A model generated the notes under the pieces. That model worked only from the letters and a program-made list of their open reading frames with translations. It searched no databases and was not told the DNA's origin. This document shows positions 1 to 12,460 of a stretch of DNA of 64,000 nt, in pieces (the first letter of the stretch is position 1; each line of letters begins with the position of its first letter). The stretch is from Nageia nagi (Eukaryota; Pinophyta), in NCBI GenBank assembly GCA_050084985.1, contig JBITNC010000002.1:10912001-10976000 (forward strand), given 5' to 3'. Both the position numbers and the translations under genes were made by a program.

Positions 1-3000
1 TTTTACAAGTTTCCATCTATACAAATCAAACATAAGTAAACATGTCCCATATGTGCAAACCACGATCTGTAGAGGAATAAAGTTGGGGTTATTTTCTTGT
101 ATATAATTAGGCCTTCACCTGGATGCCCGCAAGGTGGAGCCCAGGTACTACCAGTCCTCAACCAGTTCACCTTGGTCAGTAATATACTCTCACAAGGAGA
201 AGTACCAACTATTTTCCAAGGATCCGATGTATCTTGGACTAGCCATTTTAATTATCTTGATTAAGGTTTTCAATTTTCCTCCTAGGTTATCAGGATAATC
301 CCTGAATGGACGTGCAGACATGTGGTATCACTACACACATGCCTATCCACCTAATAGAGTTATGTCCAATCCAACATAGGTCTTAGGGGCAATTAAGACA
401 AACTTACCACCACTTGGGTCTTTGAACTAAAAGGGCTCCAGTCTGCCCTGTCCTCACCTTATGGCTCCCCAAACAAGTCATGTTGTGGAAGAATACGTGC
501 AGATGTGTTCATTTTAGGGGTTACTTTCAATATTTGTGTTTTTGCAAGTATAAGCAAATTGTGCAAAAATATAAAGTGAAGTAAGATTGCATCATCCACA
601 TGAGCTTGAAAAACCTTAAAAAGTCCAATGGGTTTTGTACTAACCCCTAAAGGACTTTTTACATTTTGTATATTTTGCTCAATTTATTCAAGCACTTAAT
701 GAATTAAAAAAAGAACTAAGTCCTACTTAGCATTTAATTCATAACATGCATTATTCCATGACTTAAAAAAAAATTTAAGTAATCATGCATTATTTAACTC
801 AAAAAAATTAAGTCCTAAGCATGTTTTATTCTTCAAACAAGATAAAGATACATGCATCATAAGTCTAGCATGCAAGATCTAGATAAGGTTTACAAGATAA
901 AGAGACATGCATCACAAGTCTAGCATGCAAGATCTAGATAAAATTTAAGTAAAAACTTATACCAATTCCCCCCTTTTTACTTAAAGTTTTATCCCTAAAA
1001 CAAACTTGTATGCTAAGACTTGTCTTATAAGTATGCATTTTAAGTAAAAAATTCCCTTATTTACTTAAAAAAAATAGCATACTTGAGTAAACTAAACATG
1101 CAATTTTGAGTAGAATATTAGAAATATTCTAAGTACTCCTAAGTGCATTTAATGGGAGCAATTTACTTGTAAGCAAGTAAGTAAAAAAAATTAAATGCCT
1201 AAGAAGTATATGTGTGCAAGTTGTAATAGGAGACCCATACCCCTACTTCATGCAATTTTAATGCTTTGTCTACCTTAAGCAAAAAACAAAATACTCCTAA
1301 GTCAAAAAATAATTAAATGCTTTGTAGTTGTAAAATTATGACCCCCCCCCCTTTTTCTTCCACCAAGAAAAGCATACGTTGCTTTTGGAAGAGCAAAAAT
1401 GCAAATAGTCAACTAAACAAACTTAATGCATTTAAGTGCATTAAAGTGACTAAGAAGACTTACAAGAAGTTGGCATCCATCAACCTTGACCGTGGGAAGG
1501 AGGATGACCTGTATGAAGGCATTTAGAGGACAGCCTATGGAGGTGATGGTGAAGGAGGAAGAGGAGGAAGACTGCTGCGCATCGTGGCTGGCAGGAGGCT
1601 GGCCAGTTAAGGCGCACGACGGCACGTGCGTGAGGGAGGAGGAGGATTTGTTGGGGATTCCAAGGATGGAGTAAGAGTGTTATTTTTTAGCTTTACTTTT
1701 AGCCTTTAAGCCTTATACGTGATGCACCCACTAAAAAATGCATAGACCAATCCATTGATGGAAAATCCACATGCGTGCACTATGTTCCCTGGTACAGCAT
1801 CACCCACAATTTGGAGATTTTTTTATAATGGGTAGGGGATCATCTTCTTCTGATTTGGAAGAAGTGGGCTCTTCAAGTAATGTTGGAAAAGGAGAATGGC
1901 TATCTCTATGATGCTTCTCTTTCTGGAATGGGAATATGGTTAATGGAATGGTTTAGCTGGAATACGTAGGGAAATGTATTCGTTTGTGTTCGTTGCAAAT
2001 CTATAGAGGGAGGAGGTGCAACTGACGTGCGTGAGGAGGATGGTGTTTTGGATTGAATGGCCATGAAAAATGCATGCAACAAAAGACCATGGAGAAAGGC
2101 TACCGGTGAAGGAGGAGGAGCACTGAGATGAGGAGGGAGAAAGGTTGCTAGCGAGGGAGGAGGCGCAGTTGACACGCACGAGGAGGATGGGAGACACAGT
2201 CCTGTAGTCCATGAAACTCTATCTCCTTCATGCATCTTATCAAATAATTTGAGTATCACTACCTATTTCACCATGATCTAGCATGTAAACAGCAGTAGCA
2301 GATCCATTTGATGCATATCTTACGACCAAGATAGTTCATGCAATGCGGTCTGGAGGCCGTTGGTGAGGAGGCTATGGGGGGAGTGCAATTTGCATCATGT
2401 ATTATGTATATCCTATGAACATTTCAAGCCTTTTGGTGCATATTCATTGACTATTATAGTCCATGAGCATGCTACGAGGAGGAGGGAGAAGCTGTGTGCA
2501 TGGAGGGTTCAGAGTTCGATGAATAGTGTCAAAGAATTCGCAAACCTACAGAGGGAGGAGGGATACACGAAGGGTGGACCATGAGCTACTGGATAGACCC
2601 TTTCATGTATCCGATTTGTGCATTTCCTCACTTTCAGCCAATGGTCTATCCACTGATATTACAAAAAAACACCAAGTCTGCCCAAGGCACAAACTCTTTA
2701 GTTAGCCTTTATTGACGCTGGAGAATGACATTTATGCCAGGAGTATCAACAAGACTCATTTATTTTAAAAATGAAGCTGGAAGATATCATATAAAATGTC
2801 CATTTGAATGTCTTTCAAATCATTCTTCATCATCATGTCCCACCAAAGTAACAGAGGACAGTAATTTCATTTGTAGTCGGTACCACCCCTTCTTTCAAGT
2901 AGCGTTTACCAAGCATCGCATTGATCATTGTAATTTTTGAACAATATATTTTTGAACAAATTTTAAAGTAAACATAAATGAAGGTTCATTTATTTTTGCA

Positions 3001-3541
3001 AAAAAAATTTAAAAAAATTACCTCTAGAAATTATTTCCCTCTATTTGCATTAAAATTTTGCAAAAAATAAGACAATTTAGAGAAGAAATAAAGTATTATG
3101 TAACTATTACACCTTGGCAATGCTTGTAATAGAGTTATTGATCAATACTACTAACAAACAAAATGTTAGTAAAAATACTTGCATTGCATATTATCCTCTT
3201 AAAAAATATATATCATATATTAAGCATTTTTGTAAAAAAATGCTACTAACATAAGAGGTTAGCAAAAAAATGCTTGCATTGCCAATTTTGATCATATTTT
3301 TCAAAAAATAAGCTCTAATATCTCACAAAATATGTTAGTATCTAATGCAATAATCCATTAAGATAACCAAATGAGGAGGAAATTTATACCTTCTCTTAAA
3401 ATTTACCTCACCAATGGGGTGTAAGATGAGGAATGAAGAAGGATGAAGAACCTCCAAAAATGTAGAAGAAGAGCTTCCACACCAAAGGAATGAAGAAGGA
3501 TGAAGAACCTTCAAGATGTAGAAGAAGAGCTTCCACACCAA
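1..3541 (-). mobile_element. Leader / 5' internal region of LTR retrotransposon C (truncated by window edge)
   Basis: This stretch follows the primer site and 5' LTR of a minus-strand element (LTR at 3556-4016), so it is its untranslated leader. No gag is present; gag should lie beyond position 1. Positions 90-500 match 24300-24720 of the second Copia element almost block for block (for example 'aatccctgaatggac' and 'catgtggtatcactacacac' occur in both), so the two elements belong to one family. The part at 1490-2580 is purine-rich on the + strand with repeated GGAGGAGG blocks; open frames there are composition artefacts. Positions 560-1300 are AT-rich with repeated 'aattaagt' and 'catgca' words. 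The family identification is an inference from the homologous element, which has Copia gag and integrase. Confidence 0.75.
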
Positions 3542-3553
3542 GCTCTGATACCA
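3542..3553 (-). promoter_or_regulatory. tRNA-iMet primer binding site of element C
   Basis: On the minus strand this reads TGGTATCAGAGC, the classical plant primer site complementary to the 3' end of initiator methionine tRNA. It lies two bases inside the 3' boundary of the LTR, as expected for an LTR element transcribed on the minus strand. Confidence 0.85.
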
Positions 3554-3555
3554 AT

Positions 3556-4016
3556 TGAGAGAATTAGCACTACTCTAATCCTCAAGGTCCAAGACTAGGA
3601 AGCTCAATCACACAAGATAACACAAGTGTAATGTGGTTCCTCCCTCCTTGGGAGTACATCCACAACTAGTATCTCAATTCTCAAGTATGCCTCTCTTACA
3701 ATTATTCTCTTCCTCTCTCCTACACAAACTAGTAGAGTATTCTTACTCCAAAACTTAGATATGTTACAAGAGGAGAGGCCCTCTATTTATAGCTTGAGAG
3801 CACCTCCCTAACCTCCCTTTAACCAAAGGGTAAGGTTAGGGTTACAATAAATGTGTGACCTAACTTTAACCTACCAACTAACCCCATGGTTAGGTCAAAG
3901 TCCACACATAATAAAGAATTCAATTAATCCCTTAATGTATCTACATATCCTTTAAGTGATTAATTGAACTTACAAGGAGTTTAGATATTCATAATATTTC
4001 ATTACAAATTCTAACA
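3556..4016 (-). repeat. 5' LTR of retrotransposon C
   Basis: Minus-strand LTR of 461 bp starting TGTTAGAATTTG and ending TTCTCTCA, followed at once by the primer site. It contains a TATA-like 'ctataaatagagggcc' (minus strand, about 3776-3791), the likely promoter. Its layout matches the LTRs at 26765-27263 and about 62965-63399: TATA box, then a run of CTCTTGTAAC-like sequence, then the GGAGGAACCACA-like block before the end. Confidence 0.8.
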
Positions 4017-6300
4017 ATATGTAATCATTAATACATGCATGGTATGAATTATTCTCGACCCCTACATCTTTCATAATGTCATGTGCTTTTTTGCATGAAT
4101 CTAGGATGACATTATCACTTGGAAATAACTTTTATTTTAGTAACCTATAATACAAATTAAAAATAATTTATGTAGTTAATTTCATTAAATTAAATTGAAA
4201 TATCATAAAACAAAATAAAATTCAAACCTTAGTAGAGAAGTGAAACTTGTATCTAACCATCCATATTTGGCTTTTATGTTCATTAGAAGTAGGATTGTTA
4301 ATAATACAATTATGTTTATTCCTTCATATAATTTAGTTTTGGAAGCACTAGACATGTTATCCCTTTCTAAATCATCATCTCTTTCATCACCATCTCTTTC
4401 TTCATCATCAACATGAACATAGAGGGACTTAAGTAAATTATTAATTCCATTTTCTTCATCAACATTATTATCAACATCATCATCATGACCAATATTATCC
4501 TCTCTTAATTCATCATCATCAGTTCTTGAATTCCACAAAGGTATTTGAATAGGAGCTATTAGATTTGGTTTAGACATAAACTTTGCATATTGCTCAGGGG
4601 TCCATGTTTTTCATAGTATCTTTTTATCTTTCCTACTTACATTATTTTGATGCAATGTTGGTGTAATAGTTATCATTCTTGATTGGTCACATTGACTATA
4701 TCTTGCCTATAAAATAAGTTGTTACAAACCATTAATTCAGAATTAAAAAAAATAAGTTCCAAACATATAATTTGAATATACATCCATACAAATTGATACA
4801 TCCATACCTCATATAACAAATTGATACATCCAAACATATAATGCATTATCCATACATAAAATCGAAATATCCATTCATACACATCACTAAATCATTAATT
4901 TTTATTTTTATTTTTGGGTTTAGGTCCTGGAAAAATTATTACATTTTTATCATCTCCTAACTCCAAAGTTCATGCCTTATGTGCTAGAGTAGGTGTCCTA
5001 TAACTATAATGAGCTAGTAGCTTATAACTAGTTTCAATGGGAACAAAAACTATATAATTATTCATTTGTATACCTGTGAATTCTTCTTTATCATCAGTAC
5101 ATTGGTGGAATTTACAATTTGGTGCCCATTCTTCACCTACACAACTATTTATGTATCCAACTATGTTTCCTTATATGTGTGGTTAACCATCAATGTATAA
5201 GCATTCTAACTACTATGGAAGTGGAATATTGGAAGCATTTGCACATAATCCATATGTGGACATACTGTACATATATCTCACTAATTATCTCTAAACTGCT
5301 GCTATGTAAATTAGCCCACAAAATGGCATCAATGGCTCTATCTCGAAACTTGGAGTAACAACCATAGTACTATGTATAAATAAACCATATCCAAAGCATA
5401 TTTTAGATGGTTTGATCATGTATCAATGACCACAATAAAATAAGATCTCATAAGCCTTAGAAAATGTTATTTCAGCTGACCATGCACCGTATTCCCCATG
5501 ATTTTATGTATATTGATATTTAAGTTGTAGCTTTGGTGGCATGCACATCAAACCCAAATCATGAACATCCTCCTCTGGTAGATCAAATGGTTGCTCAGGT
5601 GCATGCTTTGCTAATTGATCATGAAGCCACTTCTAAAATCTTATTCCTGTAGGCATCTCTCTAACTTCATCTATCAATGGACCTACACATTATTTTGGCT
5701 TCATCTTCTAGATCTAAATATTGATTTTATTTAGTTTTATTTGATATCATTCAATATATAAGAATACAAAAATAAAATGAAATATTGATCAATTGATTAC
5801 CTCATGAGCATCATCATCTTTTGATGATGATGATGAATCATTGATCCTTTGCACATTTTATTTCTGCAACATTAGCAATAAACTAAAGTTAAATATTACA
5901 AATAATATCATGCATGAAAGTGATAATTTAGATGATATTTTCTTTTTAACTACATCTTACATAATAATATAACATTTATGTTACCTCATCATCATATTAT
6001 AAAACATCACTCCTCATGGGACATATAGGAAATATCTCAAGCTCTGAAATATCAAATGATACATCACTCCTTGGCCTCCTAATAACTAGTGCAAGCAACT
6101 TCTCTAAATTAGATGACACATCACTCCTTAGCCTCTTAGTAACTGGTGTAGGTAACTCCTCTAAATCAAATGACACATCACTATTCAACCTCCTAAAAAC
6201 TGTCTGATGCTGAGGTAATGGCATTTGAATATCTGAATCTGATGATAAATAACTCTCTCCTCCTTAGTGGCATTATATAAGCTAATTAGTCATTAACTTA
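4017..6300 (-). pseudogene. Decayed minus-strand coding remains, unrecognised
   Basis: The longest open stretch (4203-4577, 124 codons) is very acidic, with Asp/Glu runs encoded by (CAT/TCA)n on the + strand. Between 5100 and 5680 the minus strand has several frame-shifted conserved-looking blocks, for example KWLHDQLAKHAPEQPFDLPE near 5570-5640 and GEYGAWSAEITFSKAYEI near 5450-5510, each broken by stops or frameshifts. At 6004-6231 a 57-bp unit is repeated in frame. I do not recognise the family. It may be part of a large DNA transposon related to the CACTA-like remnant further right, but nothing here proves it. Confidence 0.4.
6004..6231 (-). repeat. 57-bp in-frame tandem repeat, four units
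   Basis: The word ACATCACT recurs at 6004, 6061, 6118 and 6175, exactly 57 bp (19 codons) apart. The minus strand therefore encodes a 19-residue repeat with core RSDVS followed by LE.L. The open frame 5997-6224 (75 codons) spans all units, so the period preserved reading frame. Confidence 0.8.
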
Positions 6301-6529
6301 TTTTACAATTTAAAGAAAAAAGAGATTAGTACATGAATAATAATAATATATAAATATTTCAATCTTAGAATTAGAATATTAAAGATTAAGTAAAATATAA
6401 AATGATCATATACAAGAGTAATAATAATAATCTATAAATTTTTTCAACTACAAATATAAAATGATCATATACATTATATGCAATAGAAGAGACATCATCA
6501 ATCAAAATTCTTTTAGGAGTTATCATTAA
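6301..6529. other. AT-rich spacer
   Basis: No gene or mobile element recognised; AT-rich sequence with ATAATAAT-type simple stretches. Confidence 0.5.
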
Positions 6530-6902
6530 CTAACCAAACCCTAACCCTACCCATTAACCATAACCCTAACCACTAAGTACCCTAACACTAATGCTAACCT
6601 CAACACTAACCCTAATCCTAATTGCAACTCCTAACCATTAATGCTAATCGACATAAACACTAAGCCTAACCCTAACCCTAATGCTAACCCTAACCATACC
6701 CTTGACTAGTTTTAACCTTAATGCTAACCATAATCTAACCTTAACGCTAACCCTAACAATAATCCTAACCACTAATAACCCAAACCATTAGCACTAACAC
6801 TAACTGACCTAATGCTAACCCTAACCTTAACCCTAACGCCTAACCATTAACACTAACACTAACCATAATGCTAAACCTAACCTAACCACTAACCCTAACT
6901 AT
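6530..6902 (+). repeat. Interstitial telomere-like array, left part
   Basis: Dense run of CCCTAA hexamers and close variants (ACTAAC, GCTAAC, CCTTAA, CCATTAA), e.g. 'cctaaccctaaccctaatgc' near 6665-6685. The unit is the six-base TTAGGG type, not the seven-base TTTAGGG of most plant telomeres. It is flanked on both sides by ordinary sequence and is degenerate, so it is interstitial. Longer phrases such as ACTAAGTACCCTAACACTAATGC recur in the right part. Confidence 0.9.
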
Positions 6903-7384
6903 TGGAATGTATAATGCATTATTGTAAAGGTTTGTATTAATCCTCTTTGTAAATTTATTAATACTTAAGGGTATCATTATATAACTTAAGTATTTAAGTG
7001 AATATGATAATGTAACTTGTCCTACACTCCATGTCATGAGCATGTCCCTTAGGTAAAAGGGAGTTGCATGTCATGCCTTTGTACATTGGCTAAAAGGGTG
7101 ATCCAAAGAGGGATTTTAGCCTATAAATAAAAGGCTCCCTCTTTGTAATCACACACCAATTTGTGAAGTAAAGTTATGCTAGAGTATAGTGTTTAGGAGA
7201 TGAGATTAAGAGAATTGTAAGAGTTCTTATTTGTGAATTAAGAGAGATCTAGTTAGTGGATGTACTCCTAGTTGGAGGAACCACTTATATATTGTGTTAT
7301 CTTTGTGAGTTTGTTAAATATGATTTGTGAGCTTACATAGGATCTTGGGATTTTAGATTTGTTTATGTTATAGTTCAATTTTCA
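6903..7384 (+). repeat. Solo LTR inserted in the telomere-like array
   Basis: Begins TGGAATGTATAATGCATTATTG and ends ATAGTTCAATTTTCA. It is homologous along its length to the inverted LTR at 26765-27263, which starts TGTAATGTATAATGCATTATTG and ends TATAGTTCAATTCTCTCA. It has a TATA box ('cctataaataaaaggctccc', 7120-7139). No primer site or internal region follows; the telomere-like array resumes directly. A clean 5-bp target duplication is not evident (ACTA is found just outside both ends). Confidence 0.8.
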
Positions 7385-7850
7385 CACTAACCACTAGCTA
7401 AGTACCCTAACTCTAACTTTAACCTTAACCCAAACCATTAACACTAACCCTAAACACTAAGCCTAACCCTAACCTTGAGAACTAAGTACCCTAACACTAA
7501 TTCTAACCTTAACACTAACTTTAAACCTAACCCTAACTCTTAGCCATTAACACTGACCCTAAACACTAACCCTAATGCTAACCCTAACCATAACCCTGAC
7601 TCTAACCTTAATGCTAACCCTAATAGTAACCCTAACCACTAATAACCCAAATCATTAACACTAACACTAACCCTAATACTAACCCTAACCTAACCACTAA
7701 CCCTAATGCTAACCCTAACCACTAATTACATACCCTAACTTTAACTCTAACCCTAACCCTACCCACTAACCATAACCTTGACCATTAAGTACCCTAACGC
7801 TAATGCTAACCTTAACACTAACCCTAACCCTAACTAGTAACCTAAAGAAT
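7385..7850 (+). repeat. Interstitial telomere-like array, right part
   Basis: Continues the CCCTAA-based array after the LTR. The phrase 'taagtaccctaac' recurs near 6573, 7398, 7481 and 7786. The last two are about 305 bp apart with matching text after each, so a higher-order unit overlies the hexamer. Confidence 0.85.
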
Positions 7851-8639
7851 AATGATTTTAAATTTTTTTTTTTTTATTTTTTCTATTTAGATGCAAAAAA
7901 GGATGCAAATTTGCATCAAATTACATCAAAAATCATAAAATATTAAAAGTAGGGCCACCTGTTACTTCCCCAATCACTTTCCCCAGACCCATTTGGTCAT
8001 AGAAGATACAAAATTAGATTTCCAATGGGAGAGCACCAAGTAAGTTTACTTCTAACTAATTTCATTCAATTCTAACTCAATTTATACTTGATTTCACTTG
8101 ATTCTAACTTCTTTTTCATTTTTGGCATGTTTTCTCATAGTGTTTTCCATTTTGTGGGAGAAGAAAGGGTTTCTTGCAAATTGCTTTGCATCATTCCTAA
8201 TTATCACAAGGTATGTACATTCTTACTTGCATGTTTCAATTTCCCATGAATTTACACTAAAAAAACTAGGTTTTTTGGACTTCTTATGATTTTACACTGC
8301 AAAATGAGGGTTTTTAAAATTCTCTCTAAATTTTGATTGTATACTATTAATAATGCATGCTAAAATCAAAATTTAATTTCATATACTAGGTTTTTCCAAA
8401 TTCCCCATAAATTTTTTGAATTCCACATAAAGTTAATTCTATATGCTAGGGTTTTTTGAATTTCTCATCAATAATGCAACAAAAAAAATTAAAAATGCAC
8501 CAAGAAATTGAAACAAATTCTCTACATTGCACCATAAAATGAAATTCTAGAAAAAATAGGGACATACCTATGAAAATATTAACTCTAGAACTCTTCCTTG
8601 TTCTCCAAAAACTTTTTTTTGCTACCAATTTCTGAAACT

Positions 8640-8722
8640 CTTCTTATGTTCTAAGAAGTTGCTTCTTAGAACTAAGAATTTCATAAAACTTGCTTCTTAT
8701 GTTCTAAGAAGTTACTTCCTAA
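8640..8722. repeat. Repeated short palindrome (CTTCTTA...TAAGAAG)
   Basis: The palindromic word CTTCTTATGTTCTAAGAAG occurs twice, near 8640 and 8694, with a related 'gcttcttagaactaagaa' between. It could form a hairpin; function unknown. Confidence 0.5.
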
Positions 8723-9463
8723 ATTAAATAGAATTTATTAAATTTAGTTAATACTGGCCTAAAACTTGTTAATGAAGCATCTTTTCAAAAATTTACCTTT
8801 TAAATTGATTATTTTGCTAGTAAGATTTTCAATTTATATCATGTAGAATTCCATTGAACTTATTTGCAATAATTTAGTTGAATTTTTAATGAAGTATTCA
8901 AATTAACTTTGGTTAAATATTATGAAAAGATTTTTAAAGAATCAATTCTAACTTAGTGTGGATTGCATCTTTTGCAACCATTAATACTACTAATTCCTCT
9001 CATGCTCAAGATAAAAAGCTACAATGTAAGTCATATGATCATTAAGGATGGATATTTGTGACACAAAATAGTAAATAACCAATAATAAAAATGTCCACAC
9101 ATAATATGAAATAAGTATTTATAGCACTAAAACTGAAATATAGGTAAACATCCACTTCAAACTTGAGTTTTGCTTAATATATATTGACCAACAAAATGAT
9201 ATGTAATCATAGTAGGCTAGAGTGTTACTATCTCTAATGGATATTCAATTTAAAATATAACCTCAATAATCTCTAAAAATCTTACTAATCAACTTCTATA
9301 AGATCTCTAATATTCTCTAGCCTCAACAACAACTAAAAAATTACTAAAAATTATCAACAACCCTTCCACTTGCTTTCCCATGAAGTTTTAGCTTTTATTC
9401 ATCTATCTTGTTGAAGAAATGACATCGTACAATTTGTGTTCTAGCAAGATATCTATTAGCTAG

Positions 9464-9673
9464 GGCCCTTGCACCATTTTATAGTAGGTGTTTCCAAATA
9501 CCTTATATTTGTAATAAAAACATAAATTGTCAAAGATAAGGATAACCATTGTATAATTATGTAGGATACGAAAGGAACCATCATGCTCCTCATCATTTCC
9601 AAGTTAAGCAAGTCAATCTATTAAGGCCCTTGCACCATTCTCTAGTAGGTGTTTGCAAATGCCTTATATTTGG
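9464..9673. repeat. Direct repeat of about 48 bp
   Basis: 'gggcccttgcaccattttat' at about 9465 and 'aggcccttgcaccattctct' at about 9621 begin near-identical blocks that run on through 'agtaggtgttt.caaat.cc' and 'ttatatttg'. They are spaced about 156 bp apart. No function inferred. Confidence 0.6.
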
Positions 9674-9793
9674 ATCATCCTACACATTTGTGTGCCTATG
9701 ATGTTATTTAGTAATTAAATGATGTTATATATTAACTAGTAATGTATTTTAATGTTATTTAGTAAATATTGATGTTATATCTCTAATTTTGTC

Positions 9794-11686
9794 TACTTTC
9801 TTCTAGTGATCACCATTTACCACATATCAAGATCAAAAAGAAGGGTGATAAAGATAAAAATAAGGGAAAAATAAAATCAAATGAAAATGATACAAAAAAA
9901 GAGAAAGATTACATTGCAAAAATTTAAAAAACACTTGTAAGTATCCATATGTATTATGTAATGTCAACGCAGTTTTAAATATGCTATATATATTTCATTA
10001 AGTAGGAAATGTAATCACTTATTTTTTTAATTTATTGAATATACAAAGAAGTTAAGAAGGGTTTTTGCATATGCTAAACATATGTTTAGCAAAGATGAGT
10101 TGATGTCATTTGTTGGGGGTGACAAGGCTATAAAAGCATCGTAGAGACCTGACATCACTCGTTTAGGTGAATATTTATAATTAATTACTTAATTTATTAA
10201 GAAGTAATACAAAATTATTCTAATTTATATTTTGAAGCATAATTTCAATCAGTTTCCATGCAATATATGATTTTAGAAAAGTTGGTCAATCAACAATCCT
10301 TGTTGATGACTCATGGCTCCAGAAATCTTCAAATTTTTGTGAGGAAGAATAGAGAGGTCCTAAAAGAAGAAAATGGTAATAGTTTTTGTTTTAAAAAAAT
10401 AAATTTACATATTTATTAGAAGAATATTGATCATTTACTAATATGATTTTGACTATTTTTCAAGTAAACTATTCTACAAATCTCTTCAGAATGCTGCAAT
10501 AGAAGAATCTGCAAAAACCCTTGATAGACCATGGAAGAAATAATATGATTTTGGTATGTTTTTATTTTCATTTTTTGAATCATTTTTTGGTATGTATGTT
10601 TTGCTTTTGTTAATTTAATATTTCAAGAGACTAAAACTCATTTGTTATTATTTGTGTTTTTGCAGCAAAAAAAAGAATAATAACAAAATTGAGACATGAA
10701 TTTGGTGAAGGGTGGAGCGAAAAGAAAGCACTCTAGCAAGCAAGCTTGAATATAAAAAGGGTTAGAGATCATATTAGATAAAAAGTGATGAAACTTCCCT
10801 CTGACCAAAGAAACCTAGCACAAAAACTAGTTGATGTGCATAAGAAGGTATAGATCAATATTATCATATCCATTTATTATTTGAACTTGATTAATTGATT
10901 ATTTTAACATAATACCAATTAATTATTCCATAATAAGGTTTGAAATATGCTACTTAAGAAAGTAGATGGGGAAGAAAAAAGGAAAGTGTAATGCTTGGAG
11001 ATGCCATAAGAAAAAGCATTGAAGTCTTGACTTGCCAAATTGGGATGTAGTATTATGCATCAAGTGGGAAGTGGAGGGGTAAAGACTATGGAAGCCTAAT
11101 TTGTAAGTATATTTACTACATGCAGTGATTTTCAATGACATAGCTAAGTAAATGATTTTTAATATAGTATTAATTAACGTTTTTTATAGTTGAGAGATTT
11201 CAATCGATTTCTTGATGAGAATGAATGCCAATATGGCATCACGTATAATTACCAAGCCCTAAGGGACATGCTGAATGCTGGTATAAGTAATTTTAATTAT
11301 TTTAATTAATAAAGATATATCATGAATTTATTGTAGGTGATGCATATGTTTTATAAGTGTGATTGTATATACACTAATATTTATTTTCTTATTATTTACA
11401 GGCAGGTACTACATCGTAAGGGTGGGGTGCATCGTAGGTAGGTGCATCAAATGAGGGTGATTCACCATCTATTCAAGATATGAGATCTAATGATTTATTT
11501 GAGGATGATTCAACATGTACTAGAAGGGTATATAGTGAGCCAGCATGTCAACCAGGGTGTAAACATTATAATGGGTCAGGTAGTGGCTCAAGTAGTGAGT
11601 TAGGTGGTAATCAATTAGGTGGTCATGGTAGTGAGTTTGAAGGTACTGAGTTTGGATTTGATGATGATGTTAATATTGAGGATTAG
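9794..11686 (+). pseudogene. Decayed multi-exon gene inside the CACTA-like remnant
   Basis: Several short coding-like blocks are bounded by plausible plant splice sites. Examples: acceptor 'ttcttctag' before about 9808 (a Lys-rich block); a block at 10047-10165 (AYAKHMFSKDELMSFVGG); acceptor 'gattttag' before 10278 (block ending KNREVLKEEN, donor GTAATAG); acceptor 'tttttgcag' before about 10667 (TKLRHEFGEGWSEKK ... AQKLVDVHKK, donor GTATAG); acceptor 'tttttatag' before 11190 (RDFNRFLDENECQYGITYNY, donor GTATAAG). The last block, 11404-11686, ends in a Ser/Gly-rich, acidic tail. In-frame stops interrupt several blocks. Position suggests an accessory transposon gene, but I do not recognise a domain. 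Confidence 0.45.
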
Positions 11687-12460
11687 AGCTGTCCTATCAT
11701 TTTGTACTCATGATGTAGATAGTACCGATATTGTATCATTTTTTAGAAATCATGTGGATGTATTCACATAGACCTATATATCATTTTGATGTATTTTTAT
11801 GTATAGATGTATATCATCTATATGTATGTTATTTAGATATATTTTGATGTGAATGTTATCATGGTTTCATCAAGCCATATATTGGCATATAGATTTTAGC
11901 ATAATTTATCATGTTTTTATGAAATGTTATTGACATATTATTTTGGCAATGATCACGCATTGAAATAGGTGCAACATACGATTTGGGAATTATTTTTCCA
12001 TATGATTGATGAAATAGGCATATTATTTTTACGTACAATTTACATTTGAATGGAAATGGAAATAGTATTAATAAATATTATGAATCAATTTTTTTTTACA
12101 ATTTTCAAATAAAAATGATTCAATTTTCAAAGCAAAAAGAGATGTAAATAGATAAAAAACAATGTAAAAAATGAACCTTTTGGACTCACAAATCAACATA
12201 ATTTTAGACCTTATAAGATGCAAAAAATGATGTAATTTATAATACCTTAAGATGCAAAAAATGATGCAAAAATCAACCCTTTAATATGCAAAAATAGACA
12301 CATTTTAGATGCAAAAAAAGATGTAAAAAGTGTCACAAAAATTATTCAAAAAAGGATGCAATTTTCAACTTACCATTTGCATAATTTTTTGCATCAAAAA
12401 AGTGGGAAAATCCAAAAAAAACACTAGTTTTGGATGCAAATGCCCTTTTTGGTAGTAGTG

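Larger units (their letters stand above)
7857..12460 (+). mobile_element. CACTA-like transposon remnant (right end intact, left end not found)
   Basis: The right end reads CCCTTTTTGGTAGTAGTG at 12443-12460, ending in the TAGTG terminus of CACTA elements and resembling the ends of the intact element at 19647-20738. Positions 12120-12440 carry many GATGCAAAAA-type repeats, as in CACTA subterminal regions. Similar words (GATGCAAAAAAGGATGCA) occur near 7891, which suggests the left subterminal region, but no matching CACTACTACC start was seen. A decayed multi-exon gene lies inside (9794-11686). The insertion is next to a LINE endonuclease frame that stops being readable exactly at 12461. Confidence 0.5.

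Noticed and set aside
1906-2259. Pro/Ser-rich protein on the minus strand
   Set aside because: It lies in the GGAGGA-rich leader of a retrotransposon. The Pro/Ser richness comes from reading the complement of that tract, and two frames look equally rich.
6530-7850. A true chromosome end
   Set aside because: The array is degenerate, mixed with many variants, flanked on both sides by other sequence and interrupted by an LTR.
7857-7890. Left terminus of the larger CACTA-like element
   Set aside because: No CACTACTACC-type start and no duplication matching the right flank (TGA) was found, so only the right end is called with confidence.
9464-9673. CRISPR-like array
   Set aside because: Only two repeats of unequal sequence in plant DNA; a plain direct repeat.
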